A DNA stretch of 19,438 bases from an uncultured Campylobacter sp. (lineage in GTDB: Bacteria; Campylobacterota; Campylobacteria; Campylobacterales; Campylobacteraceae): the NCBI RefSeq assembly GCF_938045405.1, contig NZ_CALIMW010000225.1, positions 1 through 19,438 of the forward strand. The letters run 5' to 3'. Positions within the stretch are counted from its first letter, which is position 1. Each line of letters starts with the position of its first letter. The translations under genes were made by a program, and so were the position numbers. Below, in pieces: positions 15,479 to 19,438 of this stretch. The notes below the pieces were generated by a model. It had not been told where the DNA came from. It did not search any database and worked only from the letters and a program-made list of their open reading frames with translations.

Positions 15479-16518
15479 TCATCTCCGCTTTGTAAATTTT
15501 CTTCATCGTCCGCGTCCGCGCTGAAATTTACGCTACCCATCTGCTCGCGGATCTTTGCCGTGATCTCTTCGGCGACAGCAGGGTTATTCTCTAGATAAAT
15601 TTTAGCGTTTTCGCGCCCTTGACCTAGCTTAGTGTCGCCGTAGCTGAACCACGCGCCGCTTTTATCTACGATGTCTAGCTTGACGCCGTAATCGATCAAC
15701 TCGCCCACTTTGCTGATACCCTTGCCGAACATTATGTCAAATTCCGCGATCTTAAACGGCGGCGCCACCTTGTTTTTCACGACTTTGACCTTGGCGCGGT
15801 TGCCGATGCTCTCTTCGTTTTGTTTCAAAGTAGCGATCTTGCGTATGTCGATGCGCACCGAAGCGTAAAATTTAAGCGCATTGCCGCCGGTCGTCGTTTC
15901 TGGCGTGCCGTAACCCATCGCGCCGATCTTCATACGTATTTGGTTGATAAAGATCACAGTCGTATTCATCTTGTGCACGACGCCGGCGAGCTTACGCAGC
16001 GCTTGACTCATAAGTCGCGCCTGAAGCCCCACGTGCTGATCGCCCATGTCGCCCTCGATCTCGTTTTTCGGCGTGAGCGCAGCGACGCTATCTACGACGA
16101 TAAGATCGATCGCGCCGCTCTTTGCTAGGGTTTCTACGATGTCAAGCGCCTGCTCTCCGAAGTCGGGCTGGCTGACGTAGAGATTGTCGGTATCGACGCC
16201 TAAATTTGAAGCGTATTTGACGTCCAGCGCGTGCTCGGCGTCCACGAATGCGCAAATTCCGCCCGCTTTTTGGCACTCGGCGATGATATGAAGCGTAAGC
16301 GTCGTCTTACCCGAGCTCTCAGGCCCGTAAACCTCGATGATACGCCCCTTCGGCACGCCGCCGATGCCAAGCGCGATGTCAAGCCCCACAGAGCCCGTAG
16401 AGATGGCGTCTATCGGCTCGACCTGCTTATCGCCCAGCCGCACCAGCGTGCCCTTGCCGAAAGCTTTGTCGATCGATTTTAGCGCCGCATCCAGCGTCTT
16501 TTTCTTTCCCTCGTCCAT
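15475..16518 (-). CDS. recA: Recombinase A
   Basis: RecA forms ATP-dependent filaments on single-stranded DNA and drives homologous pairing, repair and recombination of transformed DNA. The 347-aa product shows Walker A GPESSGKT (65-72), FVDAEHALDVKYA, Walker B LIVVDSVAAL (139-148), the L1/L2 regions including MNTTVIFINQIRMKIG and TTGGNALKFYASVRID, and an acidic disordered C-terminus (ADADDEENLQSGDE) of the usual kind. The ATG has AAGGA six bases upstream. The gene heads the minus-strand operon and overlaps eno by four bases. A candidate -10 box (TAAAAT) is about 30 bases upstream. No LexA-type operator was recognised, in keeping with the lack of a classical LexA system in Campylobacter. Confidence 0.98.
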   Translation of the reverse strand: MDEGKKKTLDAALKSIDKAFGKGTLVRLGDKQVEPIDAISTGSVGLDIALGIGGVPKGRIIEVYGPESSGKTTLTLHIIAECQKAGGICAFVDAEHALDVKYASNLGVDTDNLYVSQPDFGEQALDIVETLAKSGAIDLIVVDSVAALTPKNEIEGDMGDQHVGLQARLMSQALRKLAGVVHKMNTTVIFINQIRMKIGAMGYGTPETTTGGNALKFYASVRIDIRKIATLKQNEESIGNRAKVKVVKNKVAPPFKIAEFDIMFGKGISKVGELIDYGVKLDIVDKSGAWFSYGDTKLGQGRENAKIYLENNPAVAEEITAKIREQMGSVNFSADADDEENLQSGDE

Positions 16519-16545
16519 GTTTTTCCTTAAAAATAAATTCGTTTG

Positions 16546-16551
16546 ATTTTA
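16546..16551 (-). promoter_or_regulatory. Candidate -10 box for the recA operon
   Basis: TAAAAT on the minus strand (GGTAAAATCAAACG) lies about 28 bases before the recA ATG, with T-rich sequence upstream. It is a plausible sigma70 element for recA-eno and the following genes. It lacks a recognisable -35. Confidence 0.45.
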
Positions 16552-16740
16552 CCAAATTTGAAATGAATTTTTGATTATTCGCGCAAATTTGGCGTGGCAT
16601 CGGAATTTGAAATTTTTAAGGAGCGTAAAAGTTCTGCGCGGTAAGCGGAGAGCATTAAATTTAGCCTTTTAACGGGCCCTGTTTTTCACGTTTTTCTTTA
16701 GAAATTCCGCATTTTTATGAGGGCTGTAGCAAAATTTCAC

Positions 16741-16746
16741 TATAAT
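16741..16746 (+). promoter_or_regulatory. Candidate -10 box for mqnD
   Basis: A perfect TATAAT in CACTATAATTTCGC on the plus strand lies about 68 bases upstream of the mqnD start, giving a leader of roughly 60 bases. An AAATTT word sits eight bases upstream of it. No -35 is obvious. It is divergent from the recA promoter in the same 296-bp spacer. Confidence 0.55.
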
Positions 16747-16814
16747 TTCGCAACATTTTGGAATCAAGCTGCGCACCGCGCGCGAAATTTAAAGCGGAGC
16801 AAAAAGGATAAAAT

Positions 16815-17711
16815 TTGAAGATTTTTAAGCATATAAACGTCGCCCACTCACCCGACGCCGACGATATTTTTATGTATAAGGCGATTGATTTTGGCTGGGT
16901 GAGCTCGAAAAATCTAAAGCTTAGCGCCACGGCGCTTGATATCCAGACGCTAAACGACGAGGCGCTAAAGGGCACCTATGAGGCCACGGCGATTAGCTTC
17001 GCGTTATATCCGCTTATCTGCGACGAATACGCGCTTTTGCGCACGGCGGTGAGCTTCGGCGAGGGCTACGGCCCAAAGCTCGTTAAGAAAAAGGGCGCGG
17101 TTTTAAAGCGAAATTTCAAGGTCGCGCTAAGCGGCAAACACACGACAAACGCCCTGCTTTTTCGCATGGCATACCCGCAGGCGCGCGTGATTTATAAAAA
17201 TTTCCTAGAGATCGAGAGCGCTGTCTTAAGCGGCGAGGTGGACGCGGGCGTGCTGATACACGAGAGCATTTTGGACTTTTCGGACGAGCTTTGCGTAGAG
17301 CGCGAGATCTGGGATATCTGGAGCGAGCTATCGGGCGAAAATCTGCCGCTGCCGCTAGGAGGCATGGCGGTTCGCCGCAGCCTGCCGATAACGGACGCCA
17401 CCGAGTGCGAGCGCGTGCTAACGGAGGGCGTGCGCATCGCCACCGCGCATAAGCCCCTTTTGTCGCATATGCTCATGGAGCGAAATCTTATCCGCGTGGA
17501 CGACGCAAAGCTCGAAAAATATCTGAGCCTTTATGCCAACGAGGCCTCGATCGAGCTTTCGGGGGCGCAGATAAAGGCGGTAGATAGGCTATTTGAGCTT
17601 GGTTACGAGCGCGGATTTTACCCTGCGCCGATTAGCGCGCAGGAGAATTTTATCCCGCGCGAATATAACGAGATCCGTTTTGCGGACTGCGGCGGACAAA
17701 ACCCTATGTAA
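16815..17711 (+). CDS. mqnD: 1,4-dihydroxy-6-naphthoate synthase (futalosine route to menaquinone)
   Basis: MqnD makes 1,4-dihydroxy-6-naphthoate from cyclic de-hypoxanthinyl futalosine, a late step of the futalosine menaquinone pathway used by Campylobacter and Helicobacter in place of the men genes. The 298-aa product opens with the hallmark VAHSPDADDIFMYKAIDFGW (residues 9-28). It also has FGEGYGPKLV, VLIHESILDF and LPLPLGGMAVRR, and a periplasmic-binding-protein-like fold is known for the family. No signal peptide is present, so it acts in the cytoplasm. The start is TTG with AAAAGGATAAAA upstream. The gene is transcribed away from recA. Menaquinone is the main respiratory quinone in these bacteria, so it is probably essential. 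No other mqn gene is in the window. Confidence 0.93.
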   Translation: MKIFKHINVAHSPDADDIFMYKAIDFGWVSSKNLKLSATALDIQTLNDEALKGTYEATAISFALYPLICDEYALLRTAVSFGEGYGPKLVKKKGAVLKRNFKVALSGKHTTNALLFRMAYPQARVIYKNFLEIESAVLSGEVDAGVLIHESILDFSDELCVEREIWDIWSELSGENLPLPLGGMAVRRSLPITDATECERVLTEGVRIATAHKPLLSHMLMERNLIRVDDAKLEKYLSLYANEASIELSGAQIKAVDRLFELGYERGFYPAPISAQENFIPREYNEIRFADCGGQNPM

Positions 17712-18309
17712 AGGCGGGCGAGGTTAAAATTTAGCTGAAATTTGAGCCTTGCTTCGGCTGATTTTGCTCGAAACACTGCCCCTTCGTTTCGGCTAAATTT
17801 CTAGGCGTTAAGGGGTTTGCGCCTTGGCTAAAATTTCGCTTCGGCGTAAAGGCAGGCGCGCGGTAGAATTTTATCTCGTTTTTGATGTGCGGTAATCCGT
17901 TTTTGAAATTTAGCCGTAGAGGGCGACGTGGATTTAAATTTGCGCGCAAATTTAACGCCTAGCCTTCCGCGGATCGTCGCCGAGCTGCGCCAATCAACCG
18001 CCTGCTGTGGCGTTATTATCGCGGTGCGATGTTCCGCCTCAAATTTACTGCTACGCGGCGATGAAATTCCACGGTGCGACGGTACATTGCGCAGCTGTAT
18101 TTTATGCCGCAGGGTGCGAGCTGTGTGTGCGACGTAGCGCGCCGCTGAAAACGTATCGAAAGCGAGCTAAATTTAATCGCAGCAGCGTTAAATTTTAAGA
18201 TAGCGTTCGCGTTTCGCACCGTGCGGCGCGGCGGTATCGCTAAATTTTAAAACGATATGCGGCGAGCGGCAAGCTCGAAATTTAGAAATGAAATTTAAAA
18301 GGCAAAATT
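17712..18309. other. 600-bp spacer without a recognisable gene
   Basis: The open frames here (plus 17928-18137, minus 17731-17949 and others) have no family resemblance, no good ribosome-binding site and the look of translated low-complexity spacer. The stretch holds many AAATTT words, a perfect 22-bp palindrome, an AATTTTATCTC word at 17867, and loosely repeated GGTGCGA words (near 18023, 18073 and 18114). In C. jejuni, fliQ lies immediately upstream of murB; no FliQ-like sequence is seen here. A weak AGCC/GGCT hairpin followed by GATTTT near 17740-17765 might end the mqnD message. Confidence 0.55.
17934..17955. repeat. Perfect 22-bp palindrome of two AAATTT sites around GCGCGC
   Basis: The half-site TTAAATTTGCG is followed directly by its exact reverse complement CGCAAATTTAA. 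The palindrome places two RAATTY sites symmetrically, 12 bp apart start to start, in a gene-free spacer. It could be a protein-binding dyad or a by-product of the dense AAATTT signal. Confidence 0.6.
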
Positions 18310-19101
18310 TTGAAAACAAAGCAGATAGATTTTAGCAAATACACCTCCGTGCGCATCGGCGGGAGTTTCGCGGTGCAAATTTTAAAAGACGAGGCCGATT
18401 TTGCGGAGTTTGAGAGCATAGCGGGGGGCGCGATCATCGGCGGCGGCAATAATCTGCTCATCTCGCCCGCGCCGCCGCACCTTGCGATGCTAAGCGAGGA
18501 GTTCGACCGCATGAGCTTAAGCGATGATGTCCTTAGCATCGGGGCTGCGACGAAGTCGGGCAAAATTTATAATTTCGCCAAAAAGCAAAACATCGGCGGC
18601 TTTGAGTTTTTGCGCAACATCCCAGGGCAGCTCGGCGGACTAATCAAAATGAACGCAGGGCTTAGCGGCGCGAGCATTAGCGATAGCCTACTTGCCGTGC
18701 GCCTGGCTCGCGGCTGGGTGGAGCGCGAGCGGATAAGCTTCGGCTACCGAAGAAGCGGGATCGAGGAGCCGATTTTGGGCGCCGAGTTTAAAATTTCACG
18801 CGGCTTTGATGCCGAACTCGCCGCGGATTTCGCCGCCAAACGCGCCAATCAGCCAAAGGGAGCAAGCTTTGGAAGCTGCTTTAAAAATCCGCCGAATGAC
18901 GCCGCGGGCAGGCTGATCGAAGCGGCGGGATTAAAAGGCCACGCGATCGGCGGCGCGAAATTTAGCGAGCAGCACGCCAATTTCATCATAAATTTCGGCG
19001 GCGCGAGCTTTGAGGATGTGATTGCGCTCATAAATTTAGCGCAAAGCCGCGTTTTTGAAGAATTCGGTATCGAACTGGAAACCGAGGTCGTGGTGCTATA
19101 A
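18310..19101 (+). CDS. murB: UDP-N-acetylenolpyruvoylglucosamine reductase
   Basis: MurB reduces UDP-GlcNAc-enolpyruvate to UDP-MurNAc with NADPH and FAD, an essential early step of peptidoglycan synthesis. The 263-aa product is the short form usual in epsilonproteobacteria. The FAD-binding region has SVRIGGSF (13-20) and IIGGGNNLLIS (42-52). IPGQLGG (104-110) takes the place of the usual IPGTVGG. The proton-donor Ser is Ser189 in GSCFKNP, followed by AAGRLIEAAGLKG, FSEQHANFIIN and a C-terminal LETEV whose Glu259 matches the catalytic Glu. The start is TTG within AAAATTTTG, with AAAGG about eight bases upstream. In other campylobacters fliQ precedes murB; here the upstream 600 bp holds no gene. 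Confidence 0.95.
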   Translation: MKTKQIDFSKYTSVRIGGSFAVQILKDEADFAEFESIAGGAIIGGGNNLLISPAPPHLAMLSEEFDRMSLSDDVLSIGAATKSGKIYNFAKKQNIGGFEFLRNIPGQLGGLIKMNAGLSGASISDSLLAVRLARGWVERERISFGYRRSGIEEPILGAEFKISRGFDAELAADFAAKRANQPKGASFGSCFKNPPNDAAGRLIEAAGLKGHAIGGAKFSEQHANFIINFGGASFEDVIALINLAQSRVFEEFGIELETEVVVL

Positions 19102-19438
19102 AAGGAAATTCGTATATTTTGCCCCCGACTAAACTTACTCGGTCATCCATTCCGTCTTTTTGCACTGGATTTTTTTATGCTTTGAAATTTTAAAATACCG
19201 ACGAAATCGTCAAATTTAAAGCTCTCGAATACAGTGCGCCGAGATACTAACTGCCGTTTCATCGCTTAAAATAGTCGCTACAAAAATAGTCCGCAAAAGC
19301 AATCAATTTTATCTCGTTTATCTCGCCGTAAAAAACAGTTGTTGAATTTTGCGCGCAAACCGACGCGGCCGTCTAAATCGGCGTTCCGTAACCGTCTAAG
19401 CGGGCAAGCAAATTTAGCTCAGATAGTAACACGCAAAA
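19102..19438. other. Gene-free right end of the window
   Basis: No gene is recognised on either strand in the last 337 bases. The only feature besides the weak terminator is one further AATTTTATCTC word (19305-19315). A minus-strand frame entering from the right edge stays open only about 22 codons and is not called. Confidence 0.45.
19145..19176 (+). terminator. Weak candidate terminator after murB
   Basis: ATCCA (19145-19149) can pair with TGGAT (19166-19170), followed at once by a T-run to 19176, 44 bases after the murB stop. The stem is only about five pairs with a long loop, so support is modest. Confidence 0.3.

Noticed and set aside
16672..16696. GGGCCC followed by TGTTTTT as a terminator between recA and mqnD
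   Set aside because: The palindrome has no loop and too short a stem for a hairpin, and no transcript is expected to end there.
17731..18219. Several short frames of 60-72 codons on both strands between mqnD and murB
   Set aside because: No start signals and products rich in Arg, Cys and Phe-Asn from translated AAATTT/GCG words; treated as spacer.
19183..19302. Minus-strand 39-codon frame starting KRQLVSRRTVFE
   Set aside because: No good ribosome-binding site and too short to judge; not reported as a gene.

Overview
The window looks like a chromosomal segment of a Campylobacter species with relatively high G+C. The evidence is gene content and order: pnp, a phosphoribosyltransferase gene, lptD, an RDD gene, purD and 6S RNA; then recA, eno, a septum-initiator gene and an AMIN/CgpA-like glycoprotein gene; plus the futalosine-route gene mqnD and a short-form murB. 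As known from other Campylobacter genomes, fliQ lies next to murB near recA/eno. No fliQ-like frame is visible here. Together with the G+C, this suggests a non-flagellate species such as C. gracilis (inference).

Layout. (1) Positions 1-1025: one A+T-rich orphan gene of unknown function, flanked by non-coding sequence. (2) Positions 1026-8654, minus strand: a tightly packed run purD > RDD membrane protein > lptD > phosphoribosyltransferase > pnp > universal stress protein. Most junctions overlap by 1 to 17 bases, so translational coupling is likely. A 6S RNA gene with its own TATAAT box sits directly upstream of purD and leaves no room for a separate purD promoter. (3) Positions 8897-11390, minus strand: hemD and argH, separated by about 0.5 kb of gene-free sequence. 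(4) Positions 11572-16518, minus strand: an apparent operon recA > eno > ftsB/divIC-like > AMIN glycoprotein > nitroreductase, ended by a likely hairpin terminator. (5) Positions 16815-19101, plus strand: mqnD and murB, divergent from recA and separated by about 600 bp without a recognisable gene. (6) Positions 19102-19438: no gene recognised.

The genes are mostly housekeeping. They cover purine (purD), arginine (argH), haem (hemD), menaquinone (mqnD) and peptidoglycan (murB) synthesis, LPS export (lptD), RNA turnover (pnp), recombination (recA), glycolysis (eno), and envelope or division proteins.

The most interesting signals are not classical genes. The hexamer AAATTT, which matches RAATTY (the site of the Campylobacter transformation-marking methyltransferase CtsM), is very dense, especially in spacers. 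A longer word AATTTTATCTC occurs five times, always in one orientation. The AMIN protein carries seven canonical Campylobacter N-glycosylation sequons. The septum initiator has an acidic N-terminal extension of about 200 residues. No clear mobile element, CRISPR array, rRNA or tRNA was seen. I did not find a convincing wholly new multi-gene system.
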